From NCBI GenBank assembly GCA_963665185.2, contig CAXXPO010000025.1, forward strand, positions 186,001 to 250,000: a stretch of 64,000 nucleotides of DNA, written 5' to 3'. Under the pieces are notes generated by a model that did not search any database, was not told the DNA's origin, and saw only the letters and a list, made by a program, of their open reading frames with translations. The stretch comes from G963665185 sp963665185 (lineage in GTDB: Bacteria > Desulfobacterota > Desulfovibrionia > Desulfovibrionales > Desulfovibrionaceae). Within the stretch, counting starts at the first letter, position 1. Each line of letters begins with the position of its first letter. Positions 52,942 through 62,287 of the stretch are shown here, in pieces. The position numbers and the translations under genes were made by a program.

Positions 52942-54591
52942 ATGCCAAACTATCCATCCAGTCCATCACGTGGGCCATCACGCGGCCCCAGTCTGACCGA
53001 CGAGCTTCTGGGGCTCGACGCGAAAATACTTGAACTTGTACAGCGCCGTACCCGGCTGCTGTCCCGTGCCGCGACCACTCGGCGCAACAAGAAAATGCCT
53101 GTGGCCGAAGCGGCCCAGGAAAAGAAAATGTGGAGCGTGTGGGAAAATCATTGCCGCACCGGGGGCGGGATCAAGCCCCGCAACGCGCGGCAGCTTTTTG
53201 TCATGCTCAACACCCTCGGTTATGAGGCGTCCGATTCCCATGGCCATGTGGAGAACGCTTTTTTTCTGACGCCCAGACCCGGCTCCCTGGATGTGGATGC
53301 ACCCGGTCCTGTTTCGCCCACCCTGGCGGCCATGCAGGCTGTGCTGGCCACGGCTGCCGGAGCGGAAACGCGGCTGGACAACTGTCTTTTGTCGGACAAC
53401 CTCATCGATCTGGCCAAGGTGCTCAATGCCATTGGCGGAGCGGTTTCGTGGGAAGGCGACAGCCTTATCCTGGGGCAGCCCCGCGAGCTTTCCTTTGAGG
53501 GCAAGCTGATTTACGCCGGAGAAAGTCCGGAAGCCATATACTACTGTGTCGCCCTGGCCCTGGCCCATCCCGGAACCTGCCGCCTGAGCGGTGCAGGTTC
53601 CCTGAAGCTGCTCGACCTGCGCGGCCAGAACAGGCTTTTGAACATGCTTGGCGCAAGGCTTGCGCCTTTGGGCACAAGCAATATCGGCCTGCCTGCGCGT
53701 CTGGAGTGTGGCGATCCCATGGCCGAGGAGGTTTTCCTCGACGACACGGTCGAGCCTGTTTTGGCCGGAGCCGTCGCCCTGGCAGCCTGGACGTATGAAA
53801 AAGGGCTGGCCATCAATTTCGAGGAAGGAAGTGCGGCCGGCAAGGCCGTGCTCGAGGCGGCCGGCGTGTTGGCCGGTGCCGGCCTGGACGTGGTGATAAA
53901 GTCCGGGCGGGTTCGCATTCCTGCGGGAACCCCCCAGATTCAGGCCATGCCTTGTCTGAACATGGACCCGCTGCTTGCCTCGCATATCCTGTCCATGGGC
54001 GCTTTCCGCCAAGGGCGGGTGCGTCTGACCGGCAGTTTTGACGGGACCGACCCGGTCCTGCAGGCCGGGCTGGACATGCTGCGGGCCTGCAATCTGAATC
54101 TGGACGAAGAAGACAAGGCCCTGAGCGCCACGCACAATAGCCCCTCCGGGGCCGTGACCCTGGTTCCGCGTTTTGCCACGTTGGTTCCCCTGGCCGGAGC
54201 CCTGGCCTGCGCCATGCCGCAGGGTGCAACCATTGTGCTGGACGACCAGGAGCTGTCGGACGGCGAGGCTGGACTGGCCCTGGAATCCATGTTTCTTTGC
54301 ATGGGCAAGCCGTATGTGTCCTCCGCAGGTGGCATGCAGGTGCAGCCCGGTTTTCAGGAGGCTCTTCCCGGAGCATGGATGGCTCCCGATGCCCTTTCCG
54401 GGCTGGCCCTGGCCCTGGCATCCATGACACGCCCCGGAGCCTCGCTGGAAAATCCGGGTATTCTGGGAGAGCGGTGGCCCGGTTTCTGGAATTTCTACAA
54501 CCGTCTGCCTCATGTTGCCGGTAAGCTGGTCCAGCATAGGGAAGCACCCAAGGATGACGCAAAGAAGCGGAGACGTATCCGTGTCCGGTAG
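52942..54591 (+). CDS. Chorismate-mutase-like domain fused to a degenerate EPSP-synthase-like fold
   Basis: 549 aa from the ATG at 52942 (AAGG six bases upstream). Residues about 22-85 resemble AroQ chorismate mutase (LLGLDAKILELVQRRTRLLSR, then KKMPVAEAAQEKKMW). Residues about 120-530 have the repeated beta-alpha pattern of EPSP synthase (NCLLSDNLIDLAKVLNAIGG, LLNMLGARLAPLG). The usual active-site motifs are missing: the PGSKS-type loop reads PGPVSPTLAA, GNAGT reads GESPEA, and no RP-type motif follows. It is therefore probably not a normal AroA. It may have a binding or regulatory role in aromatic synthesis, or an altered substrate. It diverges from sat, and a coiled-coil gene overlaps its end. 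Confidence 0.7.
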   Translation: MPNYPSSPSRGPSRGPSLTDELLGLDAKILELVQRRTRLLSRAATTRRNKKMPVAEAAQEKKMWSVWENHCRTGGGIKPRNARQLFVMLNTLGYEASDSHGHVENAFFLTPRPGSLDVDAPGPVSPTLAAMQAVLATAAGAETRLDNCLLSDNLIDLAKVLNAIGGAVSWEGDSLILGQPRELSFEGKLIYAGESPEAIYYCVALALAHPGTCRLSGAGSLKLLDLRGQNRLLNMLGARLAPLGTSNIGLPARLECGDPMAEEVFLDDTVEPVLAGAVALAAWTYEKGLAINFEEGSAAGKAVLEAAGVLAGAGLDVVIKSGRVRIPAGTPQIQAMPCLNMDPLLASHILSMGAFRQGRVRLTGSFDGTDPVLQAGLDMLRACNLNLDEEDKALSATHNSPSGAVTLVPRFATLVPLAGALACAMPQGATIVLDDQELSDGEAGLALESMFLCMGKPYVSSAGGMQVQPGFQEALPGAWMAPDALSGLALALASMTRPGASLENPGILGERWPGFWNFYNRLPHVAGKLVQHREAPKDDAKKRRRIRVR

Positions 54592-54865
54592 TGCCGAAGA
54601 CCGTATTGCCGAACTCCGGGGGGAAGTGGCTGCGTTTGAAGCGCAGCTCAAGGAGCTGGAGAGCGAAGTGAACCGGCTGATGCAGGAAGAGGATATTGCT
54701 GCGGGCAGGACGTTTGCCCAGGAAATTCACAGTCTGCGCCACGACAAGATGCGCGTGAAAGTGGAAATACTGGCCTTGCAGCAGAAGATCCGGCGGCTTT
54801 CATTGGGGTACAGCGAAGATGCGGCCTGTATGGCCGCCGATCCTGCCAATCCCTTTATTCATTAG
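54581..54865 (+). CDS. Small coiled-coil protein
   Basis: 94 aa from GTG 54581, which has GGAG eight bases upstream; the ATG at 54554 is an alternative (103 aa). Almost the whole protein is a charged heptad helix (ELRGEVAAFEAQLKELESEV, HDKMRVKVEILALQQKIRRL). It overlaps the end of the EPSPS-like gene, so the two are translated together. I do not recognise a family. No membrane segment. Confidence 0.65.
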   Translation: MSGSAEDRIAELRGEVAAFEAQLKELESEVNRLMQEEDIAAGRTFAQEIHSLRHDKMRVKVEILALQQKIRRLSLGYSEDAACMAADPANPFIH

Positions 54866-55234
54866 TAGTGTGGTGTCCGCAAAATACGCGGATGTGTTTT
54901 GTGGAGGAGTCCTCGCCGGAAATCATATTCCCGGCGAGGTCACGCCGCCTTTGGCGGCGCAGCGCAGGCCTGCCTGCGATGCAGGCGGCGCGAGTATCGG
55001 CAAGTGTGCAGCAGACGGACTTGGCGGATGCGACATTGAGTAGGATGCCCCGAATTGCCTGCGCCGCGGCAACGGCATTCGGGATTTGCGGCGTGTGCCG
55101 GACAGCTTGCAGAAGCTGTTCCGCAGTGTTGCCGCCAAGTGTCCGGTTGCCGCGTTCGGAGTGCGGTATCCGGCGGAAGACGGCTGACGGCGTTCGCGAA
55201 GATTTCACCGGATGCGATCTTTTTGGAGGAGAAT
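54866..55234. other. Highly structured leader region upstream of acnA
   Basis: 369 bases with many hairpins and no gene: CCTCGCCGG/CCGGCGAGG (54911-54919, 54931-54939), GCCGCC-TTT-GGCGGC (54944-54958), GCCTGC/GCAGGC (54968-54986), and CAGCTT-GCAG-AAGCTG (55103-55118). The first may end the preceding transcript, although no T run follows. The rest may be repeats or a regulatory leader. GGAGGAG at 55226-55232 is the acnA ribosome site. Confidence 0.45.
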
Positions 55235-57154
55235 ATGAGCAAGACACTTGTACGCAAGATTTTTGACGCACATATGGTGTCCGGTTCGGCAGAACCGGGC
55301 AAGGACATCGGATTGCGCATCGACCAGACCCTGACCCAGGACGCCACCGGAACCATGGCCCATCTTCAGTTCGAGGCCATGGGCGTGGACAGGGTGCAAA
55401 CCGACCTGTCGGTCAGTTACGTGGACCACAACACCTTGCAGATGGGTTTCCGCAATCCTGATGACCATCGCTACCTCAGAAGCGTTGCCGCACGGTTCGG
55501 CATAGTCTTTTCCCCTCCCGGACTGGGCATCTGCCACCAGCTGCATCTGGAGAATTTCGCCAAGCCCGGAGCAACGCTCATCGGCTCGGACAGCCATACC
55601 CCAACGGCCGGCGGAGTGGGCAGTCTGGCCATTGGAGCGGGCGGTCTGTCCGTGGCGTTGGCCATGGCCGGGCAACCCTACACCATGCCCTGTCCCCAGG
55701 TGGTCAGGGTGCGGCTGGAAGGGCAATTGCGCGGTTGGGCATCGGCCAAGGACGTCATTCTGCACCTTCTGGGCGAACTGACCGTCAAGGGCGGAGTGGG
55801 AAAAATATTCGAATACGGCGGTCCGGGAGTGGACACCCTGACCGTGCCTGAACGTGCCGTCATCACCAACATGGGCGCGGAACTCGGAGCCACCACCTCC
55901 ATTTTCCCTTCGGACGAACAGACCCGCGTGTTCCTGGCTGCCATGGGCCGCGAAGGCGATTTCACTCCCCTGGCCGCGGACGAGGGAGCCGTGTACGACG
56001 AGGAAATCGTCATAGACCTGAGCGCACTGGAACCGTTGGCCGCCGCGCCGCATATGCCCGACCGCCGCATTTCCATCCGCGAGCTGGACGGCATGAAGGT
56101 GGATCAGGTCTGCATCGGCTCCTGCACCAACTCGTCGTATATCGACATGAAGAACACGGGGGCGGTGCTTAAAGGCAAACGTGTCCATCAGGACACGGAC
56201 CTTCTGGTTTCTCCCGGCTCCAAGCAGGTGGTCAAGCTTTTGGCCCGCGAAGGCGTGCTCGAAGACATCATCGATTCGGGCGCCCGGCTTCTGGAGTGTT
56301 CCTGCGGCCCCTGCATCGGCATGGGCGGTTCGCCCGTGAGCGGCGGCGTTTCGGCCCGGACCTACAACCGCAACTTTGAAGGCCGCAGCGCCACCAAGGA
56401 TGCCCAGGTCTATCTGGTGAGTCCGCAGACGGCGGCTCAAACCGCCATCCGCGGCGCGTTCACCGATCCTGCCGGATGGGGTGAAGCCCCGGCCAAGCCC
56501 GTGTTGCCGTCCAACCCGCCGTCCATTCGCCATATGTTCATTTTTCCGCCGGAGAATGGTGCGGAAGTGGAAATCAAGCGCGGACCCAACATCGTGGCCC
56601 TTGAAAAGTTCGACGTTTTGCCCGGCACCATTACCGCGGCCTGCGCCCTCAAGGTGGGCGACGACATCACCACCGACCACATCATGCCCGCGGGCGCGGA
56701 AATAACGGCCCTGCGCTCGAACATTCCGGCCATCAGCCAGCATGTGTTCAGCCGAGTGGACCCGGAATTCGTGCGACGCATCCAGTCCATGGGTGGCGGC
56801 ATCATCGTGGGCGGCGAAAACTACGGGCAAGGGTCCAGCCGCGAACATGCGGCCCTGGCTCCCCGCCACCTCGGTGTGCGCGCGGTGCTGGTCAAATCCC
56901 TGGCCCGGATTCACCGGGCAAACCTGGTCAACTTCGGCATTTTGCCTTTGCTCTTTGCGGACAAGGCGGATTATGACCGGGTGGAGCTGGGAAGCAGGCT
57001 CACCATACCGGCGGACAAAATCTCTTCCGGCGGACAGGTTGACCTTGTTTTGGAAAACGGCCAAACCATTCCGGTTGTCAACGATCTTTCCGAATACGAA
57101 CTCGGCGTGATCCGGGCAGGTGGACTGCTCAACGCCGTGAAGCAAACACAATAA
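55235..57154 (+). CDS. acnA: Aconitate hydratase
   Basis: Isomerises citrate and isocitrate with a [4Fe-4S] cluster; 639 aa, the shorter form frequent in deltaproteobacteria. Cluster Cys residues lie in GSCTNSS near residue 295 and in the pair CSCGPC near 355. DSHTPTAGGVG and the swivel domain (GDDITTDHIMPAG, GGENYGQGSSREHAA) are intact. The ATG at 55235 with GGAGGAG is clear; the open frame extends upstream but enters the structured leader. The foldase gene follows after 20 bases. Confidence 0.96.
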   Translation: MSKTLVRKIFDAHMVSGSAEPGKDIGLRIDQTLTQDATGTMAHLQFEAMGVDRVQTDLSVSYVDHNTLQMGFRNPDDHRYLRSVAARFGIVFSPPGLGICHQLHLENFAKPGATLIGSDSHTPTAGGVGSLAIGAGGLSVALAMAGQPYTMPCPQVVRVRLEGQLRGWASAKDVILHLLGELTVKGGVGKIFEYGGPGVDTLTVPERAVITNMGAELGATTSIFPSDEQTRVFLAAMGREGDFTPLAADEGAVYDEEIVIDLSALEPLAAAPHMPDRRISIRELDGMKVDQVCIGSCTNSSYIDMKNTGAVLKGKRVHQDTDLLVSPGSKQVVKLLAREGVLEDIIDSGARLLECSCGPCIGMGGSPVSGGVSARTYNRNFEGRSATKDAQVYLVSPQTAAQTAIRGAFTDPAGWGEAPAKPVLPSNPPSIRHMFIFPPENGAEVEIKRGPNIVALEKFDVLPGTITAACALKVGDDITTDHIMPAGAEITALRSNIPAISQHVFSRVDPEFVRRIQSMGGGIIVGGENYGQGSSREHAALAPRHLGVRAVLVKSLARIHRANLVNFGILPLLFADKADYDRVELGSRLTIPADKISSGGQVDLVLENGQTIPVVNDLSEYELGVIRAGGLLNAVKQTQ

Positions 57155-57174
57155 CCAAGCGGAGTTCCCGACCC

Positions 57175-59070
57175 ATGCTTGACATTCTGCGGCGCAATTC
57201 CCAAAGCTGGCTGATCAAGGCGCTTTTCGCCATCATCATCCTGGCCTTTGTCATTACCTTCGGCTATTCGTTCAACAATCAGACGGGCGGGGCCATTGCC
57301 TATGTCAATGAAGTTCCCGTAACCCGTCAGGAATTCATGGAAAGCTACAAGCTGGCCATGGATCGTCTGCGGTCGCAGGCTCCCGGACTGGATGAGGAAA
57401 TCATCAAACAGATGGGACTCAAGCGGCAGGTCCTGAACCAGATTGCGGACGTCATCCTGATGAACCAGGAAGCCGCCAAACTGGGAATTCGTCCTTCTGA
57501 CGCGGAAATCCAGCAGGCCATTGTGGAAATTCCCGCCTTCCGAAAAGACGGCAATTTCGACCAAGCCCAGTACGTCAGCGTACTGCAAGCCAACGGCCTG
57601 ACCCCTTCGCAGTTCGAGGCCGACATGCGTCAGCGTCAGAAGATAAACATGCTGCGCACCTATGTCAGCTCGCCTGCGGAAATCACGGAGGCCGAAGCCC
57701 GCGGCATATTCAATTTTGCCAGTGAAAAGTGCACGGCCCAGTATGCCATGTTCAAGGGCAAGGATTATGAAGACGAGATCACGCCTTCGGACGAGGACAT
57801 AAAGAAGTTCTACGAGGAGAACGGCAACCGTTTCGCCATTCCCGAAGCCGTGGATGCCGAGTTCATCATCTTTTCCCCTCAGTCCCTGGCCAAGCCGGAA
57901 AACGTGAGCGAGGCGGAAGTGGTTGCCTACTATGACCTGAACAAGGCCGCCTACCGGCAGGACGAGCAGGTCAAGGGCCGCCATATTCTGGTCAAGGTGG
58001 ACGAGAACGCTTCGGACGAGGATGTGCAGAAGGCGCGCAAACGCATTGAAGCCATCAGCAAGAAGATCAAAACTCCCGCCGACTTTGCCAAGGTGGCAAC
58101 CACGGATTCCGAAGGTCCCAGTTCCGCTCGCGGCGGGGACCTTGGCTGGTTCGGGCGCGGCATGATGGTTCCCGCTTTCGAGGAAGTCGCCTTTGTTCTG
58201 GAACCGAACAAGGTCTCCGAGCCCGTCCGTTCGCCCTTTGGCTGGCATCTTCTGCTCATCGAGGACAAGAAGGAAGCTGGCATTGCGCCCTTGGACGCAG
58301 TGCAGGAAGATATCCGCATCAAACTGGCCGAAGACAAGGCCGCCGAATCCATGGCCGACCTTATGGACGAAGCCACGGCACGTCTTACGCTGGATGAGCC
58401 ATTGTCCAAGATTGCCGCGGACCTGAAACTTCCCCTGCAAACAACCGGGCTTGTCAATCGCGACGAAGCCGGGACACAGGCCGGATTGGACGAAGAGGCG
58501 GTCAATGCCATCTTTGCCCTGGCTCCCGGCGGCGTTACGGAAACTCCTGTTGCCATTGGCGCGGGATACATGATCGCCAAGAAAACCCAGGACAAGCCCT
58601 CGTCTACCAAACCTCTGGAAGAGGTGAAGGCAACAGTGGTTGCCGAGCTCAAGCGCCAGGGAGGACTCAAGATCGCCCTGGAAACCGCCAGGGCCGTTCT
58701 TGCCGAGCTCAAGGATCCGGGCACGGCGGCCAAGGGCCGCGAAAAGCTTGCCGGCAAGCTCAAAGTGACCGAGGAATTCAGCCGCGGGTCCCTGGTGAAC
58801 GGCATCGGCCAGAACCAGGCGTTTATCGACGCGGCCTTCACCACGCCAGAAACCCAGTGGCTTCCCGATGCCTACGAGGCTCCGGAAGGCGCATTCATCG
58901 CCAGGACGGAACTGATCGTTCAGCCTTCAGATAGCGAATGGGACAAGCAGAAAAAGGCCTGGATGGAAACTTTCAGCACCCGCAAACGGGAGCAGCTCTT
59001 CCAGACTTATATGGCCAACCTGCGTGATTCCGCCAAAATCGAAATCGCTGACAAGAGCTTTTTGGAGTAG
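57175..59070 (+). CDS. PpiD/SurA-type periplasmic foldase with parvulin domain
   Basis: 631 aa. One N-terminal membrane helix (IKALFAIIILAFVITFGYSF, about residues 13-32) anchors a periplasmic chaperone. A SurA-N-like domain spans about 40-180. The parvulin PPIase domain is at about 265-365 (VKGRHILVKVDENASDEDVQ, GGDLGWFGRGMMVPAFEE, SEPVRSPFGWHLLLIED). A second, degenerate parvulin-like half fills the rest. Size and order match PpiD. It probably helps outer-membrane and secreted proteins fold. It follows acnA by 20 bases. Confidence 0.92.
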   Translation: MLDILRRNSQSWLIKALFAIIILAFVITFGYSFNNQTGGAIAYVNEVPVTRQEFMESYKLAMDRLRSQAPGLDEEIIKQMGLKRQVLNQIADVILMNQEAAKLGIRPSDAEIQQAIVEIPAFRKDGNFDQAQYVSVLQANGLTPSQFEADMRQRQKINMLRTYVSSPAEITEAEARGIFNFASEKCTAQYAMFKGKDYEDEITPSDEDIKKFYEENGNRFAIPEAVDAEFIIFSPQSLAKPENVSEAEVVAYYDLNKAAYRQDEQVKGRHILVKVDENASDEDVQKARKRIEAISKKIKTPADFAKVATTDSEGPSSARGGDLGWFGRGMMVPAFEEVAFVLEPNKVSEPVRSPFGWHLLLIEDKKEAGIAPLDAVQEDIRIKLAEDKAAESMADLMDEATARLTLDEPLSKIAADLKLPLQTTGLVNRDEAGTQAGLDEEAVNAIFALAPGGVTETPVAIGAGYMIAKKTQDKPSSTKPLEEVKATVVAELKRQGGLKIALETARAVLAELKDPGTAAKGREKLAGKLKVTEEFSRGSLVNGIGQNQAFIDAAFTTPETQWLPDAYEAPEGAFIARTELIVQPSDSEWDKQKKAWMETFSTRKREQLFQTYMANLRDSAKIEIADKSFLE

Positions 59071-59100
59071 GTGGACGCTGAGGCACTAAAAGGCAAGTGC

Positions 59101-59136
59101 GAGGGGGAAACCTCTTGAAAGAGGTTCTCCCCCTCG
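59101..59136 (+). terminator. Repeat-type hairpin after the foldase gene
   Basis: GAGGGGGAAACCTCTT is mirrored by AAGAGGTTCTCCCCCTC across the loop. The same family of sequence follows fabI at 14771-14800. Its 3' arm is the beginning of the first 201-bp repeat unit. Confidence 0.55.
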
Positions 59137-59550
59137 CGCTCCCCTTTCCAGAACTTTTCAATAGAGCCTGCGGGCAGAGATTCTACGGCCAGAGAACCTT
59201 TTTCAAGAGCGTGGCAGGATGCCACAACGGTGCGTAGCACCGTAAGGCGAAGCAGGACCATGCTCCTGCGGAGCCGTTCAAAGCAAAGGATAGGATGTCC
59301 TTTGCGTATCTTGAAAATCGAGAGGTTCTCCCCCTCGCGCTCCCCTTTCCAGAACTTTTCAATAGAGCCTGCGGCCAGAGATTCTACATCCAGAGAACCT
59401 TTTTCAAGAGCGTGGCAGGATGCCACAACGGTGCGTAGCACCGTAAGGCGAAGCAGGACCATGCTCCTGCGGAGCCGTTCAAAGCAAAGGATAGGATGTC
59501 CTTTGCGTATCTTGAAAATCGAGAGGTTCTCCCCTCGCGCTCCCCTTTCC
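59121..59550. repeat. Two tandem 201-bp repeats plus a partial third copy
   Basis: Units at 59121-59321 and 59322-59522 differ at only three positions; a third copy starts at 59523 and breaks off after about 28 bases, with one C missing. Each unit contains four small palindromes: GTGGCAGGATGCCAC, CGGTGCGTAGCACCG, GCAGGA/TCCTGC and AAAGGA/TCCTTT. Open frames on both strands simply follow the repeat and are not credible genes. Confidence 0.9.
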
Positions 59551-59560
59551 GGAACATTTA

Positions 59561-59619
59561 GATAAGCACGACAAAGCCCCCTGACTGTTTGCCAGCCAGG
59601 GGGCTTTGTCGTGCTTATC
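59561..59619. terminator. Long bidirectional hairpin
   Basis: A perfect 23-bp inverted repeat: arms 59561-59583 (starting GATAAGCACGACAAAG) and 59597-59619, with a 13-base loop. It lies between converging transcripts of the foldase and the molybdoenzyme, as expected of a shared terminator, though it is unusually long and lacks clear T runs. Confidence 0.6.
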
Positions 59620-59669
59620 GGCTCCATGCAATCGAAGAAAGTGGGCAATAAAACTTCACTGACGAATTT

Positions 59670-62060
59670 CTAAGCAACTTTCCGCACACTGCAGGGGAAT
59701 CCCCGCATGTGTACGGATCCACTGATGGGGTCGACGAATTCGCTGGTGTACAGAAGGTTCACGTTTGCTCCTTTTGAGGAATAGACATCGTGTCCGGGAA
59801 GGCCGAGTTCGGGGCAGGCCTGCCACCAGCCGTGCTGGGTGCAGACAACGTCTTCGGCAAGTTTTTGGGTCAGTTTTGCCCGGAACCGGACTTCGCCTTT
59901 GATCGTCTTCAGGATGACCTGGTCACCGTCGTGGATTCCAAGCGCTCCGGCACTTTTCATATTGATTTCAAGAAAGGGATGAGGGTGTCTTTTACGCAAA
60001 GAAGGCAGGGCCCGGTGTTGCGAGTGGCAGAATTCACGCAGCTTCGCATTGATCAGTCTAAAGGGGTATTCTTCCAGACTGATTTCTGCTTTTTGAAATG
60101 CTTGTTCAGGATCGTTCCACTCTGGAAGCGGATTTTGGCCGATGTTTTTGAGGGATTGTGAAAAGAGTTCAACACGACCTGTCAGGCTGGTAAATCCTTT
60201 CTCCTTGTACTTTTGGTATGCCATTGGTCCTTGGATGAACACTCCTCCGTTTGCAGACTTCAGAGTCTTGAGGTCGATTCCAGTGGGCGAAAGCATGGAT
60301 TCGAATGCAGCTTCCAGATTGCCGTTCCAGAAATAATCGGAAAGGCCAAGCCGTTTGGCCAGTTCCATGATGATCCATAACTCGTCCCTGCTTTCGCCGC
60401 GCGGCTCTGCAACAGCCTCCCTCCACTGCAGAATCCATTTGTTGTCCTGAAATACCAGGGGGTAGCCTATTCTGCCTGTTTCCCAGAAGCTTGCCGACGG
60501 CAGAACAACATCCGCCAGTTCCGCGGTCGGGTTGAGGAAATGATCAATATGCACGTGGAAGTCGAGCTGTCTCAGGGCGTCTGCAATCCGCTTGCTTTCC
60601 GGATTGGAGGATATTGTGTTGGCGCCGAATATTATCATCCCCGTTACCTTGTACGGTTTCCCTTCTTCAATCGCCTTGCAGACAAGGTACGGAGGTATCG
60701 ACATTATGGTACCCGCAGGCCCGAGCGGATGGTTTGGCAGGGCGAGATTTTTTTTGAACATGTCCGGGGTTATGAACTCGAACCCGAAGGGATAGTTCAA
60801 TGGTGGAAGCGGCGAGTTGACCAGGTTGCCGCCTTTGCGGTCGTAATCTCCCGTCAGGGCGTAGAAGATGCAGATGGCCCGGTTTGTCTGGGTTGCGTTG
60901 AGGTTTTGTTCGACGCCATTGAAGGCGTACCAGCAGGCGGGGCTGTTCTCGGCAATCAGGCGAACCGTTTCGATCAGCAGACCGGCGGGGATCGTTGTCA
61001 GCTTTTCAGTATGCTCCGGGGTGTATGCAGCCACGGACTCCTTGAGCAGTCTGAAAACGGTCGTGCACAAAATTCTTTCTCCGGTCACCAGTTGGATGTT
61101 GATTTCGCCGTCCAGAGTGGGGATGAATTCCTTTTGCTGCTCGGGCGTGATCAGAGCGGGTTTGTTTGTTGTTTCATCTATGCAGGCAAACGTTTTGTTG
61201 TCGTCGGGAGCGTGGGCAATGTCACTTCCCTTGAGAAGATCGCCTGTGTCGTGGCGCACGAGCAGAGCGGCATTGGTCCAGTCGCGAACAAATTCCGTGT
61301 CGTAAAGTTCTTGCTCCAGCATGACGTGGATCATGCCGAGTGCCAGCGCACCATCCGTTCCCGGTCTGACTTGCAGCCACTTGTCCGCCTTGGTTGCGGC
61401 CTGCGTCTTCCTTGGGTCCACGACAACAAGCCTGGCCCTGTTTTTTATGGCGGTCTGAAGCTCGTGGTTGTAGGCATTGAATGTGTTTGCGGGGTTGTGC
61501 CCCCAGAGCAGAATGCAGCCGCTGTTGGTTAAATCGGGCCAGCCTGCGGTAAAATCGTCGCCTGGTTTTCCAAATGTCAGCGCCGAACCATTGTCCCGAT
61601 GCCAGTTGCAGATGTGCGTGGTCGTCATGTGGTTTGGTGTGCCATAGAGAGTGGCAAGGCGCCGGACAAAGGACGTGATTTCCCAGAGGGGCGAGGAAAC
61701 GTTTGTTTGTGAAAAGACAAATGCCTCAGGACCATGCTGCTTTTTGATGCGGGTCATATTGCCAGCCACCATATCCAACGCCTCTTCCCAGCTGATGGGC
61801 TTCCAGCCCGGATCGTTCGCGTCCTTTGGGTTGGTGCGTTTGAGCGGGGTGGTGATCCGTTGGCTGCTGGAAACAAGCTCCGGACCGGCCAACCCCTTGG
61901 GGCAAAGCGGTCTGTAGAACTGGTGCTCCTTGTCCGGACTTACCCTGGTGAATTTTCCCTGTTCCATATGAGCCACGGCAGGGCAGTTGCTGAAGCATTG
62001 GGCGCAATACGTTCGAATTGTGCGTGTGTCCGGAGCGTTTTTGTTGTTTTTCGTGTTCAT
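59670..62060 (-). CDS. Molybdopterin (Mo/W-bisPGD) oxidoreductase, substrate unknown
   Basis: 796 aa catalytic subunit of the DMSO-reductase superfamily. The N-terminal [4Fe-4S] motif is TYCAQCFSNCP with the fourth Cys in CPKGLAG. A probable metal-ligand Cys lies in THICNWHRDNG near residue 150. MGD-binding stretches include GCILLWGHNPANTF, VVVDPRKTQAA and the C-terminal molydop-binding domain (INAKLREFCHSQHRALP). I chose the ATG at 62060 (AGGA nine bases upstream); further upstream Met codons have no site. No TAT signal, so it is cytoplasmic. No electron-transfer or membrane subunit is adjacent. Acetylene hydratase-like, thiosulfate or formate activities are possible; none is supported by a diagnostic residue. 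Confidence 0.88.
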   Translation of the reverse strand: MNTKNNKNAPDTRTIRTYCAQCFSNCPAVAHMEQGKFTRVSPDKEHQFYRPLCPKGLAGPELVSSSQRITTPLKRTNPKDANDPGWKPISWEEALDMVAGNMTRIKKQHGPEAFVFSQTNVSSPLWEITSFVRRLATLYGTPNHMTTTHICNWHRDNGSALTFGKPGDDFTAGWPDLTNSGCILLWGHNPANTFNAYNHELQTAIKNRARLVVVDPRKTQAATKADKWLQVRPGTDGALALGMIHVMLEQELYDTEFVRDWTNAALLVRHDTGDLLKGSDIAHAPDDNKTFACIDETTNKPALITPEQQKEFIPTLDGEINIQLVTGERILCTTVFRLLKESVAAYTPEHTEKLTTIPAGLLIETVRLIAENSPACWYAFNGVEQNLNATQTNRAICIFYALTGDYDRKGGNLVNSPLPPLNYPFGFEFITPDMFKKNLALPNHPLGPAGTIMSIPPYLVCKAIEEGKPYKVTGMIIFGANTISSNPESKRIADALRQLDFHVHIDHFLNPTAELADVVLPSASFWETGRIGYPLVFQDNKWILQWREAVAEPRGESRDELWIIMELAKRLGLSDYFWNGNLEAAFESMLSPTGIDLKTLKSANGGVFIQGPMAYQKYKEKGFTSLTGRVELFSQSLKNIGQNPLPEWNDPEQAFQKAEISLEEYPFRLINAKLREFCHSQHRALPSLRKRHPHPFLEINMKSAGALGIHDGDQVILKTIKGEVRFRAKLTQKLAEDVVCTQHGWWQACPELGLPGHDVYSSKGANVNLLYTSEFVDPISGSVHMRGFPCSVRKVA

Positions 62061-62198
62061 GCGTTTTTTCCTGTCTGGTTCTCTGGTTGCCATGTTGAAC
62101 CCGAAAGACTGTGCCGCGAGCTGGCAGGGCAGTGTTGTGCGGCGCATTTCCAGTTGTTCGGGGTTGCCGGGCCGGTTTTCATGCGCCCTGGTACGTAT

Positions 62199-62227
62199 CG
62201 ATTAGAATCTGTGGGAAATATTGTCAA
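62199..62227 (-). promoter_or_regulatory. Promoter of the molybdoenzyme gene
   Basis: Minus strand TTGACA (62227-62222), 17 bases, TAATCG (62204-62199). The symmetric MarR-type site lies four bases upstream of the -35. Confidence 0.6.
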
Positions 62228-62230
62228 TCA

Positions 62231-62249
62231 CATTGTCATTTTGACATTG
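62231..62249. promoter_or_regulatory. MarR-type operator in the divergent region
   Basis: CATTGTCA-TTT-TGACATTG is an inverted repeat matching at 7 of 8 positions. It lies between the molybdoenzyme promoter and the MarR-type start, so it could control both. Confidence 0.55.
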
Positions 62250-62287
62250 CTTTTGTCTTTTTGCCGGGGCCGTGGCACAGGAGCAGA

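Noticed and set aside
59121..59522. Possible CRISPR array
   Set aside because: The repeat unit is 201 bp, directly tandem and without spacers; no cas genes are present.
59007..59648. 213-codon minus-strand frame and a 111-codon plus-strand frame over the tandem repeats
   Set aside because: Both simply translate the 201-bp repeat (a multiple of three), have no ribosome site and show no protein family features.
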